The notes below the pieces were generated by a model. It ran no database searches and had not been told where the DNA came from. It saw nothing but the letters and a program-made list of their open reading frames with translations. From contig JAUNDI010000012.1 of assembly GCA_030526155.1 (NCBI GenBank), forward strand, positions 1 through 53,967: a stretch of 53,967 nucleotides of DNA, read 5' to 3'. The position numbers and the translations under genes were made by a program. This DNA is from Bacteroidia bacterium (GTDB taxonomy: Bacteria > Bacteroidota > Bacteroidia > Bacteroidales > Marinilabiliaceae). Shown piece by piece: positions 38,601 through 45,891 of the stretch. Numbering within the stretch: the stretch's first letter is position 1; each line of letters opens with the position of its first letter.

Positions 38601-39123
38601 TATTAAGCCAAACTTCAAGACCCTCGGTCCAAAGTATTCAAAGCAGATGAAGGCTATTGCTGCCGAGGTGGCAAAGATGACATCTCACGATATAGCTGTA
38701 TTTGAGAAGAGTGGTTCGTTTGAGCTAACACTTCCAGATTCGACAAAGATAGTTCTTGCTCCAGAAGATGCAGAGATACAGAGCGAGGATATCCCAGGCT
38801 GGCTTGTAGCTAATGAGGGTGCACTCACAGTTGCCCTTGATATTAATGTTACACCAGAGTTGAAAGAGGAGGGTATAGCAAGAGAGCTCATCAACAGAAT
38901 ACAGAATATCCGTAAGGATTCCGGCTTTGATGTAACAGATAAGATTACAGTAAAGATATCTCGTAATGCATCTACAGATGTAGCCATAGAGAAGCATGCA
39001 GAGTATATAGGTTCTCAGACTTTGGCTGTAAGTGTGACACTTGCTGAGGCATCGGCATTGTGTGATGCACAAGAGGTAGAGATTGATGACGATACAAAAC
39101 TAATGATAGAGGTCAAGCGCTAA
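35695..39123 (+). CDS. ileS: Isoleucine--tRNA ligase
   Basis: IleRS charges tRNA-Ile with isoleucine in the cytoplasm. The 1142-residue protein has the class I signature GIHH (HIGH equivalent, residues 57-60 in PSANGRPGIHH), the CP1 editing domain (TWTTTPWTLPSNTAL), the GWDTHGLP block, KMSKR (in NGNKMSKRLGNAID) and the C-terminal anticodon-binding domain. ATG 35695 is chosen over the earlier frame start (35629) because it gives the usual N-terminus MKKRFAEYKGLDL. A terminator overlaps the stop codon. The order ileS-traR-lspA is typical of Bacteroidota. Confidence 0.97.
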   Translation: MKKRFAEYKGLDLAGINREVLAKWQKNKTFESSEKERAGAPKYVFFDGPPSANGRPGIHHVMARTIKDCFCRYKTLQGFDVKRKAGWDTHGLPVELGVEKSLGITKEDIGKKITVDEYNAACRKDVMKYIDLWGKLTDDMGYWIDMDDPYITYDNRYIESCWWLLKQLYQKNLLYKGYTIQPYSPAAGTGLSTHELNQPGCYRDVKDTTMTAQFKMVRDEKSEAIFALCDAPLYTLAWTTTPWTLPSNTALCVGEKIEYVVVKTFNPYTAEPMCAILAKDRLAAYFAPEGAELEMTYAAGDKKVPYRVLGSYMGKELIGMKYEQLMPMVKLEGKAFEVISGDYVTTSDGTGIVHIAPVFGADDAKVAKNYGIEALMVMDADGKMVPMVDKQGRIMPRADMDQNFVAKYINADAYAEWEGRFVKNAYDETLTDKDATIDIDISVSLKSQNKAFKIEKHVHSYPHCWRTDKPVLYYPLDSWFIRTTALRERLIELNNTITWKPASTGSGRFGNWLENLQDWNLSRSRYWGTPLPIWRTEDGKEEICIGSMEELMAGIEASIKAGFMTENPYKNFKVGDMSAANYAPENIDLHRPYIDGVILVSPSGKPMRREPDLIDVWFDSGAMPYAQYHYPFEHKDDLPFPADFIAEGVDQTRGWFFTLHAIATMCFDSVAFKNVISNGLVLDKNGNKMSKRLGNAIDPFEVIGAQGADAVRWYMITNSQPWDNLKFDLAGVDEVKRKYFGTLYNTYSFFALYANIDGFTGNEAIVPVEKRPEIDRWIISLLNSLVAEVSDAMENYEPTRAGRAIQDFVLESLSNWYVRLNRKRFWGGELNEDKLAAYQTLFECLKKVAIMSAPIAPFFADRLYVDLLGLEDNAHNTVHLAEFPKVETNLIDKALEQRMGYAQSLSSMILALRRKVSIKVRQPLNKIMLPILDEQFQAQVDLVKNLILTEVNVKELEYLTDTEGVLVKRIKPNFKTLGPKYSKQMKAIAAEVAKMTSHDIAVFEKSGSFELTLPDSTKIVLAPEDAEIQSEDIPGWLVANEGALTVALDINVTPELKEEGIARELINRIQNIRKDSGFDVTDKITVKISRNASTDVAIEKHAEYIGSQTLAVSVTLAEASALCDAQEVEIDDDTKLMIEVKR

Positions 39124-39147
39124 TAGAGGCGCTTGATTCCTCTTTTT
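39113..39147 (+). terminator. Terminator overlapping the ileS stop codon
   Basis: TCAAGCGC (39113-39120), which encodes the last residues, pairs with GCGCTTGA (39129-39136); the TAA stop is in the loop and a T-run follows (39142-39147). Translation to the end of ileS could hinder folding of the stem. Confidence 0.8.
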
Positions 39148-39182
39148 TATACTACCCAATTACTTACCCAAATTTTTAGCGT

Positions 39183-39560
39183 ATGGCAGAGAAAACACGA
39201 TACTCTGACGAAGAACTCGAGGAGTTCAAGGCAGTAATTCTAGAAAAACTAGAAAAGGCGAAGAGTGACTATGAACTTTTCAAGAATGACATTACGCACG
39301 GTGATGGTAATGATACCCAAGACACATCTCCAACATTCCATGTATTGGAAGAGGGAGCTTCTGTACTCGGTAAAGAGGAGTCGGGTCGTCTAGCACAGCG
39401 TCAGCAGAAATTCATCCAAAGTTTGCAAGCCGCACTTATTCGCATTGAGAATAAGACATACGGCGTTTGTAGAGTCACAGGCAAGTTGATTCCAAAAGAG
39501 AGACTACTTGCAGTACCTCATGCTACATTGAGTATTGAGGCGAAGAATAAGCAGAATTAA
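39183..39560 (+). CDS. TraR/DksA family transcriptional regulator
   Basis: This 125-residue protein is related to DksA/TraR, which bind RNA polymerase through its secondary channel. The N-terminal half is a charged coiled-coil (about 9-35 and 65-90). The C-terminal part carries the family block YGVCRVTGKLIPKERLLAVP. Only one cysteine (Cys96) is present in the whole protein, so the four-cysteine zinc finger of classical DksA is absent; this appears to be the usual form in Bacteroidota (from memory). It is the first gene after ileS and lies 20 bp before lspA. Confidence 0.9.
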   Translation: MAEKTRYSDEELEEFKAVILEKLEKAKSDYELFKNDITHGDGNDTQDTSPTFHVLEEGASVLGKEESGRLAQRQQKFIQSLQAALIRIENKTYGVCRVTGKLIPKERLLAVPHATLSIEAKNKQN

Positions 39561-39580
39561 ACAATAAGTACAAAAGAGAG

Positions 39581-40222
39581 TTGAAAAGACACGACGGTAT
39601 ATTAGCTATAGGGATAATCTTGGCTGTTTTGATCTTTGATCAGGCAGTCAAGATTGCCATTAAGACACACTTCATGCTAGGCGAGGAGGTCGCCGTATTT
39701 GGTGATTGGTTTAAGTTGCATTTTGTGGAGAATAATGGTATGGCCTTTGGTATGGAGATAGGAAGTGGCGATTGGGGAAAGATGGCGCTAACTATATTCC
39801 GTATTGTGGCTGTAATAGCTATTGGCTATTTTATATATAAGCTATGTAATAGAGAGAAGCCCGTTAGCAAGATGCTACTCGTTTGCGTGTCGCTCGTTTG
39901 GGCTGGCGCCTTTGGTAATATTATCGACTCTCTCTGTTATGGTGTTATATTCGATTCTAGTTGGGGGCAAGTAGCAACACTATTCCCTGAGAATGGTGGT
40001 TATAGCACATGGCTACACGGAAGGGTAGTAGATATGCTATATTTCCCACTTATAGAGGGTAGTTTCCCTAGCTGGATGCCTATATGGGGAGGAGAGAGAT
40101 TTGTTTTCTTCCACCCAGTATTTAATATTGCCGATGCCGCTATATCGGTAGGTATGGCGATGGCTATTCTATTCTGTAATAAGGAACTCTCGGCTGAGTT
40201 TGAGTCAGAAGAGAAGAGATAA
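39581..40222 (+). CDS. lspA: Lipoprotein signal peptidase (signal peptidase II)
   Basis: LspA is the inner-membrane aspartyl protease that cleaves signal peptides from prolipoproteins, and it would process the SusD-type lipoproteins here. The 213-residue protein has four membrane segments and both catalytic aspartates in conserved settings (GNIIDS and FNIADAAI). The conserved VENNGMAFG follows the first segment. It is longer than the E. coli protein because of an insert (about 125-165) usual in Bacteroidota. The start is TTG 39581 with AGAGAG just upstream; the next in-frame Met is inside the protein, so a TTG start is needed. Confidence 0.93.
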   Translation: MKRHDGILAIGIILAVLIFDQAVKIAIKTHFMLGEEVAVFGDWFKLHFVENNGMAFGMEIGSGDWGKMALTIFRIVAVIAIGYFIYKLCNREKPVSKMLLVCVSLVWAGAFGNIIDSLCYGVIFDSSWGQVATLFPENGGYSTWLHGRVVDMLYFPLIEGSFPSWMPIWGGERFVFFHPVFNIADAAISVGMAMAILFCNKELSAEFESEEKR

Positions 40223-40243
40223 CATATAGTAATTTTACCTATT

Positions 40244-41038
40244 ATGTCTACAGTACTATATGATAGTCCGATATTCGGACCCATACATAGTAGGAGGATG
40301 GGGACCTCGCTAGGGGTGAATCTCAATCCTTCGGGAAGAAAAGTGTGTTCGTTTGACTGTATATATTGTGAGTGTGGCTTTAATGTGAAGACACCACTTA
40401 CAAGTAGTGCAGAGCATCATATCCCAAGTAGAGTAGAGGTAGCAGAGGCACTTGAGTTGACCCTCAAAAAGATGCAAGCAGAAGGTAAGACATTAGATGT
40501 AATAACCTTTGCGGGTAATGGAGAGCCAACGCTTCATGTAGACTTCTTGAATGTAATAGAGGATACTATAAATCTACGTAATCAATATTTTCCCAAGGCA
40601 AATATAGCGGTACTAACCAACGGCACGAGGGTTCATATTCCAAAGGTCTTTGAGGCGCTATGTAAAGTAGATAAGCCATGTGTGAAGATAGATTCACTAG
40701 ATATGGATATAGTAAAGGCATTAGATAGGCCTGTAGATGCAGATTATAGTGTGCAACGCGTAGTAGACACATTAGCGGGGCATAAGATGGAGCATCTAGT
40801 GGTACAGACTATGTTTTGCCAATGGAAAGCCGGAGAAGAGTGGAAGAATAACTACTCATCTGAAAATGTAGATAAGTGGGTTGATACGATAAGAAACTTG
40901 AGACCTAGTGCAGTTCAGGTATATACCATCTCAAGAGAGACCCCATATCAAGATATGCAGAAGGCACCGGCAGAGGTGCTTAATGCTATAGCCGATAGAG
41001 TACGAGATATAGTAGGAGATGTGACTGTATCTATGTAA
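40244..41038 (+). CDS. Radical SAM protein (COG0731-like)
   Basis: This 264-residue protein has the radical SAM cluster motif C35-x3-C39-x2-C42 (CSFDCIYC), a FAGNGEPTLH block in the place of the SAM-binding GGE motif, and a TIM-barrel-like remainder with VLTNGT. It resembles the wyosine-type Fe-S oxidoreductase group COG0731. Substrate is unknown; bacteria of this group do not make wyosine, so the name would mislead. It follows lspA by 21 bp and precedes the dehydrogenase-like gene by 32 bp, so all are probably one operon. Confidence 0.88.
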   Translation: MSTVLYDSPIFGPIHSRRMGTSLGVNLNPSGRKVCSFDCIYCECGFNVKTPLTSSAEHHIPSRVEVAEALELTLKKMQAEGKTLDVITFAGNGEPTLHVDFLNVIEDTINLRNQYFPKANIAVLTNGTRVHIPKVFEALCKVDKPCVKIDSLDMDIVKALDRPVDADYSVQRVVDTLAGHKMEHLVVQTMFCQWKAGEEWKNNYSSENVDKWVDTIRNLRPSAVQVYTISRETPYQDMQKAPAEVLNAIADRVRDIVGDVTVSM

Positions 41039-41070
41039 TTAGAATTGTAAACCTCTAATAGCGCTATTCT

Positions 41071-42270
41071 ATGAATACAACTATTGAAGAGATGTTGACC
41101 CCCTGTTTAGAGAGGGTGCATGAGGCAAATAAGAGGAGTAGATTTAGGATTGGTCTACCATCAGAGCCAGATAATAGAGAAAATAGAATAGCATTAACTC
41201 CACAAGCAGTGGAGGTGTTAGTCTCGTGGGGACATGAAGTCTACTATGAGAGGGGTGCAGGTAAGAGTTCGAGGTTTAGGGATGAAGATTATGAGTCGGC
41301 AGGCGCAAAGGTAGTGGTAAGTCATAAGGAGTCTCTAGAGTGTGAGGTAATAGTAAGATTGACCCTTCCGACACTTGAAGAGAGTGAAATGATATCTAAT
41401 GGCGCTATAGTAATAAGTTGCCTCAATCATATAAAGAGAGAAGCGGAAGCATACGGTTTGCTCGCAAAAAAAGGTTGTTATATACTAGCGATAGACCATC
41501 TTAGGAGGGTAGGAGATAGTGATGCACTATTAGATCAGTGCCTAAGTGAAGTAAGAGGGCAGATGGCCATGACTACGGCATCGCACCTTTTGCAGACGAA
41601 TAATGGAGAAGGAAAAGGTATAATTGTAGGTGGAGTGGTAGGAGTGCCACCTACAGAGATTGTGATATTAGGAGCAGATGCGACAGCATTTCGCATAGCC
41701 AAGTATGCGTTAGCCTTTGGTAGTTCAGTAAAAGTATTTGATAGTAGTCATGTGCGACTACAGCGGTTGCAAGATAAATTAGGCAGTTATAATTACGTAT
41801 TCACCTCGATATATAGACCACAGGCACTAGATAAAGCCTTGAAGTCGGCCGACATACTGATAGCATGTGGCTCATCCAGTGGAGAGGTAGAGTACTATGT
41901 TACCAAAGAGACCCTAAAGAAGTTGAAGCGTGGTGCAGTAGTATTAGATATTACCCCTGCTGCATTAAGTGGAATAGAGACCACGAGAGAGTCGACATTA
42001 GACGCCCCATCGTACCATGAAGACGGACATGTATTTCAGTGCTTGCCAGATATATCTATGCTAGCTGCACATACATCGAGCATTATCGTTAGTGATATTG
42101 TAGCCTCGGTATTGAATAGATTAGGGGCAAGTGGCACTATGGAAGAGGCTACGGCGGTAGACGATTATATAAATCAAGGCACAATAATGTATAATGGAGT
42201 AACTACCAATGCCAAGATAGCAGAGTGGTATGGTGTAGAATATTGCGATATTAGATTGCTCAAATACTGA
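41071..42270 (+). CDS. Alanine dehydrogenase / PntA-N family protein, probably with altered activity
   Basis: The 399-residue protein aligns along its length with the alanine dehydrogenase / NAD(P) transhydrogenase alpha family: ENRIALTP near the N-terminus (Arg39), the central Rossmann fold (IVILGADATAFRIAKYALAFGSSVKVFD) and a C-terminal YNGVTTNAKIAEWYG. Several key positions differ. Where family members have VDxSxDQGG, with the catalytic aspartate, this protein has VLDITPAALSG (Ala297 in the Asp position). The nucleotide motif GxGxxG/A reads GADATA (201-206), without the middle glycine. It may have lost alanine dehydrogenase activity or use another substrate. The family comparison is from memory. 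Confidence 0.85.
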   Translation: MNTTIEEMLTPCLERVHEANKRSRFRIGLPSEPDNRENRIALTPQAVEVLVSWGHEVYYERGAGKSSRFRDEDYESAGAKVVVSHKESLECEVIVRLTLPTLEESEMISNGAIVISCLNHIKREAEAYGLLAKKGCYILAIDHLRRVGDSDALLDQCLSEVRGQMAMTTASHLLQTNNGEGKGIIVGGVVGVPPTEIVILGADATAFRIAKYALAFGSSVKVFDSSHVRLQRLQDKLGSYNYVFTSIYRPQALDKALKSADILIACGSSSGEVEYYVTKETLKKLKRGAVVLDITPAALSGIETTRESTLDAPSYHEDGHVFQCLPDISMLAAHTSSIIVSDIVASVLNRLGASGTMEEATAVDDYINQGTIMYNGVTTNAKIAEWYGVEYCDIRLLKY

Positions 42271-42318
42271 TAGTTATACTTTGATATTGAATTTTTCTCA
42301 AAAATAGATGTCAATTTA

Positions 42319-42350
42319 TTTGGAAATATCCCCAAGACGATATACTTTTG
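42319..42350 (+). promoter_or_regulatory. Promoter of tRNA-Ser
   Basis: TTTG (42319-42322), a 20-bp spacer and TACTTTTG (42343-42350) give a full consensus promoter 13 bp before the tRNA. Confidence 0.75.
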
Positions 42351-42363
42351 CATCGTCAAACAA

Positions 42364-42446
42364 GGAGAGATGGCAGAGTGGTCGATTGCACCGGTCTTGA
42401 AAACCGGCGTACGAGAGTACCGGGAGTTCGAATCTCTCTCTCTCCG
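42364..42446 (+). tRNA. tRNA-Ser (anticodon TGA)
   Basis: An 83-nt class II tRNA. Acceptor GGAGAGA (42364-42370) pairs with TCTCTCC (42439-42445), with G46 position as discriminator. The anticodon stem is CCGGT / ACCGG with loop CTTGAAA (anticodon 42398-42400). A long variable arm and T-loop TTCGAAT follow. CCA is not encoded. Confidence 0.97.
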
Positions 42447-42449
42447 CTG

Positions 42450-42484
42450 AAAGAGCTGAATACTTAGTGTTTGGCTCTTTTTTT
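42450..42484 (+). terminator. Terminator of tRNA-Ser
   Basis: AAAGAGC (42450-42456) pairs with GCTCTTT (42474-42480), followed directly by a T-run. Confidence 0.75.
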
Positions 42485-42530
42485 GTGTCTATTGGTTTGT
42501 GGCTTTTTGTGGTGTTATAGTGGTTGGTAA

Positions 42531-42567
42531 AATAAAAAGAGGAGTCAAATAGACATTGACTCCTCTT
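42531..42567 (-). terminator. Terminator of pgk
   Basis: On the minus strand a 12-bp stem AAGAGGAGTCAA / TTGACTCCTCTT (42567-42556 and 42548-42537) is followed by a T-rich run (42538-42531). Confidence 0.85.
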
Positions 42568-42591
42568 AATTGTATTATTATCTTGGTTGGA

Positions 42592-43851
42592 TTAGCAACC
42601 GCGGATAGCCTTGATACCTGGAAGAACCTTACCCTCCATGTACTCGAGCATAGCGCCACCACCTGTTGATACGTAAGAAACCTTATCAGCGAGTTGGTTC
42701 TTGTTGATAGCAGCCACTGAGTCGCCACCACCGATAAGAGTAAATGCGCCGTTCTCCTGAGTAGCCTTAGCAACTGCTTGAGCAACTGCAGAAGTACCCT
42801 TAGCGAACTTGTCCATCTCGAATACACCCATAGGGCCATTCCAGATAACAGTCTTAGAAGAAGCGATAACCTCAGAGTAAGTCTTGATTGTCTCGTCTGC
42901 GATATCGAGACCCATCCAACCCTCTGGAGTCTTATCTGTAGCTGAGATATTTGTATTAGCGTCCTTGTCGAACTTATCAGCATTAACAGCATCTGTAGGC
43001 AAGTAAACCTTTACGCCCTTAGCCTTAGCCTTCTCGAGGATCTCCTTAGCGAGGTCGAGCTTATCAGCCTCACAGAGAGAGTTACCGATCTCGCCGCCCA
43101 TAGCCTTAACGAAGGTATATGTCATACCGCCGCCGATGATGAGGTTATCAACGCGATCGAGGAGGTTTGTGATGATAGCGATCTTATCAGATACCTTAGC
43201 ACCACCCATGATAGCTGTAAATGGACGTTGAGCCTCGTTGAGAACCTTATCCATAGCTGTGAGCTCCTTGTTGATGAGGAAGCCGAACATCTTCTTATCC
43301 TCAGCGAAGTAATCAGCGATAACAGCTGTAGAACCGTGAGCGCGGTGAGCAGTACCGAATGCGTCGTTTACGTAAACGTCTGCGTAAGAAGCGAGCTTCT
43401 TAGCGAAGTCTTTCTGCTTAGCCTTCATCTCCTTCTTAGCTGCGTCGTAGTTAGGATCCTCCTTGTCGATGCCACGAGGCTTACCCTCTTCCTCAGCGTA
43501 GAAACGGAGGTTTTCGAGGAGAAGGATCTCGCCCATTTGGAGATTCTTAACAGCCTCATCAGCCTTCATGCAGTCGTCGCAGAAGAGTACCTTCTTGCCA
43601 CCGAGGTTCTCCTCGATCTTGTAGATGATCTGAGAGAGAGAGAGCTTTGGATCTACGCCCTTAGCCTTACCCATGTGAGACATGAGGATAGCAGCACCAC
43701 CGTCCTCAACGATCTTCTTGATTGTAGGGAGGGCACCACGGATACGAGTGTCATCAGAAACCTTACCAGTCTCCTTGTTCAAAGGTACGTTGAAGTCAAC
43801 GCGCACGATAGCCTTAAGGCCTTTGAAATTAAAATTGTCAATAACAGTCAT
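42592..43851 (-). CDS. pgk: Phosphoglycerate kinase
   Basis: Pgk transfers the phosphate of 1,3-bisphosphoglycerate to ADP in glycolysis. The 419-residue protein has the N-terminal substrate domain ([21 protein letters not shown]), the hinge, and the C-terminal nucleotide domain ending in [27 protein letters not shown] and LPGI. Length is normal for Bacteroidota. ATG 43851 is chosen; the earlier in-frame start (43896) lies within the -7 element at 43894-43901 and cannot be translated from that promoter. Codon use is strongly biased, as expected for a highly expressed gene. Confidence 0.97.
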   Translation of the reverse strand: MTVIDNFNFKGLKAIVRVDFNVPLNKETGKVSDDTRIRGALPTIKKIVEDGGAAILMSHMGKAKGVDPKLSLSQIIYKIEENLGGKKVLFCDDCMKADEAVKNLQMGEILLLENLRFYAEEEGKPRGIDKEDPNYDAAKKEMKAKQKDFAKKLASYADVYVNDAFGTAHRAHGSTAVIADYFAEDKKMFGFLINKELTAMDKVLNEAQRPFTAIMGGAKVSDKIAIITNLLDRVDNLIIGGGMTYTFVKAMGGEIGNSLCEADKLDLAKEILEKAKAKGVKVYLPTDAVNADKFDKDANTNISATDKTPEGWMGLDIADETIKTYSEVIASSKTVIWNGPMGVFEMDKFAKGTSAVAQAVAKATQENGAFTLIGGGDSVAAINKNQLADKVSYVSTGGGAMLEYMEGKVLPGIKAIRGC

Positions 43852-43893
43852 GACTTTTATTTGAGAATTAATGTTAAGTCTATTATTTGGACT

Positions 43894-43901
43894 CAAAGGT
43901 A
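43894..43901 (-). promoter_or_regulatory. -7 promoter element of pgk
   Basis: Minus-strand TACCTTTG matches TAnnTTTG, 42 bp upstream of ATG 43851. Confidence 0.55.
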
Positions 43902-44031
43902 GTTATTTTCTTCGATATATATGTATCTATGATAGATTCTTGTGTTTTTATGCGGTTAGGGGTGAGTGGAATGGGTATTTTTACGTAATGGGTTAAGGTA
44001 TTGGGAAAGAGGGAGATAAGAGAATTCGTGC

Positions 44032-44066
44032 TTATTTTTTTGCACTTTTGGAGTTATTTTTTTGCA
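44032..44066. repeat. 13-bp direct repeat pair at 22-bp spacing upstream of acpP
   Basis: TTATTTTTTTGCA occurs at 44032-44044 and 44054-44066, a period of 22 bp or about two helical turns. The pair ends 6 bp before the -33 element of the acpP promoter, a position suited to an activator or a regulator of fatty acid synthesis. The low-complexity T-run is a caveat. Confidence 0.5.
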
Positions 44067-44072
44067 AGAAAG

Positions 44073-44104
44073 TTTGAATAGGCGAAAGGAAATTATTTAC
44101 TTTG
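44073..44104 (+). promoter_or_regulatory. Promoter of acpP-fabF
   Basis: TTTG (44073-44076), a 20-bp spacer and TTACTTTG (44097-44104), one mismatch from TAnnTTTG. The leader would be about 60 nt. Confidence 0.6.
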
Positions 44105-44170
44105 CGGTGTTGTTTAGAGATAATTTTGAACAAACGAACTAATATTTACTAATTTAAATTCAGAAAAGCT

Positions 44171-44407
44171 ATGTCAGAAGTAGCAGAAAAAGTAACCGCA
44201 ATCATCGTTGACAAGCTCGGTGTTGCAGAGAACGAGGTAACACCTGAGGCTAGCTTCACCAATGATCTTGGTGCAGATTCACTCGACACAGTTGAGTTGA
44301 TCATGGAGTTTGAGAAGCAATTTGATATCAAGATTGCTGACAGCGACGCTGAGAACATTCAGACAGTAGGTAGCGCTATCGAGTTCATCGAGAACGCAAA
44401 GAAGTAA
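44171..44407 (+). CDS. acpP: Acyl carrier protein
   Basis: The 78-residue carrier holds growing acyl chains on a 4'-phosphopantetheine arm during fatty acid synthesis. Ser37 in [12 protein letters not shown] is the attachment site. The protein is acidic and helical and of normal length. It is followed by a hairpin with a T-run and then fabF, the usual pair. Codon use is highly biased. Confidence 0.97.
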   Translation: MSEVAEKVTAIIVDKLGVAENEVTPEASFTNDLGADSLDTVELIMEFEKQFDIKIADSDAENIQTVGSAIEFIENAKK

Positions 44408-44422
44408 TATCTCGATCGCATT

Positions 44423-44464
44423 GGAGTATCCCCTTACAGAAGTAATGGTGGATGCTCCGTTTTT
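44423..44464 (+). terminator. Terminator or attenuator between acpP and fabF
   Basis: GGAGTATCC (44423-44431) pairs with GGATGCTCC (44450-44458) with one G-T pair, followed by five T. Partial read-through would give more acpP than fabF message. Confidence 0.65.
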
Positions 44465-44498
44465 ATTTTGAACAAGTAAATTAAGATATATAGAATTT

Positions 44499-45743
44499 AT
44501 GGAGTTGAAAAGAGTAGTAGTTACAGGACTTGGAGCTATCACGCCTCTAGGCAATGATGTACCTGAGACATGGAAGAATCTTGTAGCTGGTGTAAGTGGC
44601 GCAGGTACTATAACACGCTTTGACGCTTCGCAATTCAAATGTACTTTTGCCTGCGAGGTTAAAGACTTTGATTCGAATGCGCGTTTTGGCAAGGACTCCC
44701 GCAAGATGGATTTGTTCTGTCAGTACGCAATGGTGGCAGCTGATGAGGCTATAGCTGATGCTAAGTTGGATGCTGAGTCAATCGACAAGAGCCAAGTAGG
44801 TGTAATTTGGGGTGCTGGCATTGGCGGTTTGCAGACATTCCATGAGGGATCTGCAGAGTTTGCATTAGGTGATGGCACACCACGTTTCAGTCCATTCTTC
44901 ATACCAAAGATGATTGCAGACATTGCACCTGGTATGATATCGATAAAGTACGGCTTTGGCGGTCCTAACTATGGTACTGTATCGGCATGTGCTTCATCTA
45001 CGACTGCGCTTTCTACTGCGTTTGACCTTATTCGTTTAGGCAAGGCTCCTATTATAGTAAGTGGTGGTTCTGAGGCTCCTATTACTATCCCAGGCCTTGG
45101 TGGCTTTACCTCTATGAAGGCTCTCTCTACAAGAAATGATGACCCTAAGACAGCATCTAGACCATTTGACAAGAACAGAGATGGTTTTGTGATGGGTGAA
45201 GGTGGTGCTTGTTTGGTGCTTGAGGAGTATGAGCATGCAAAGGCACGTGGTGCAAAGATTTACTGTGAGATGGTAGGTGCTGGCTATTCGGCAGACGCTT
45301 ATCATATGACAGCTCCACATCCAGAGGGAGATGGTGCAGCGAGAGTTATGGCTGCGGCTTTGAAGGATGCTAATTTGAATCCAGAGGATATTGATTACAT
45401 CAATGTTCATGGTACATCTACACCACAAGGTGACAAGGGTGAGTGCAAGGCTATTGCTAAGGTATTTGGCGAGTCGGCATACAAGCTCAACATTAGCTCT
45501 ACAAAGTCTATGACAGGACACTTGCTTGGTGCTACAGGAGCACTTGAGGCATTGGTTTGTGTAAAGACCATCACAGATGGTGTAATACCACCAACAATCA
45601 ACCATTTCGAGGATGATCCTGATATTGACAATAAGTTAAACTTTACCTTCAACGAGGCACAGAAGAGAGAGGTACGTGCTGCATTGTCGAACACATTCGG
45701 CTTTGGCGGACACAATGCTACAGTAATCTTCAAGGCATTGTAA
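44499..45743 (+). CDS. fabF: 3-oxoacyl-ACP synthase II (FabF)
   Basis: FabF condenses malonyl-ACP with acyl-ACP in fatty acid elongation. The 414-residue protein has the full catalytic triad Cys164 (VSACASST), His304 (NVHGTSTP) and His341 (KSMTGHLLGA), and the C-terminal NTFGFGGHNA. It lies 91 bp after acpP across an attenuator-like hairpin and ends in its own terminator. Confidence 0.97.
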   Translation: MELKRVVVTGLGAITPLGNDVPETWKNLVAGVSGAGTITRFDASQFKCTFACEVKDFDSNARFGKDSRKMDLFCQYAMVAADEAIADAKLDAESIDKSQVGVIWGAGIGGLQTFHEGSAEFALGDGTPRFSPFFIPKMIADIAPGMISIKYGFGGPNYGTVSACASSTTALSTAFDLIRLGKAPIIVSGGSEAPITIPGLGGFTSMKALSTRNDDPKTASRPFDKNRDGFVMGEGGACLVLEEYEHAKARGAKIYCEMVGAGYSADAYHMTAPHPEGDGAARVMAAALKDANLNPEDIDYINVHGTSTPQGDKGECKAIAKVFGESAYKLNISSTKSMTGHLLGATGALEALVCVKTITDGVIPPTINHFEDDPDIDNKLNFTFNEAQKREVRAALSNTFGFGGHNATVIFKAL

Positions 45744-45771
45744 GATTGTAGAGTTACGAGATGATATTTTG

Positions 45772-45809
45772 CGAGTCCTGAACAAGATTGTTTGGGACTC
45801 GTTTGTTGT
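45772..45809 (+). terminator. Terminator of fabF
   Basis: CGAGTCC (45772-45778) pairs with GGACTCG (45795-45801), followed by a T-rich tail. Confidence 0.7.
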
Positions 45810-45891
45810 TTGGGAGAGAGGTTAGTGGATATAGTGAGAGAGGGCAGGTATTGTGACGTTGATATATAAAAACTTTAAATTATTAACCATT

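Noticed and set aside
43228..43902. 224-codon plus-strand frame opposite pgk
   Set aside because: It is antisense to a clear, full-length pgk and reflects codon bias of that gene.
45036..45605. 189-codon minus-strand frame opposite fabF
   Set aside because: It is antisense to fabF and its composition (many Cys, His, Ser, Leu) is typical of a shadow frame.
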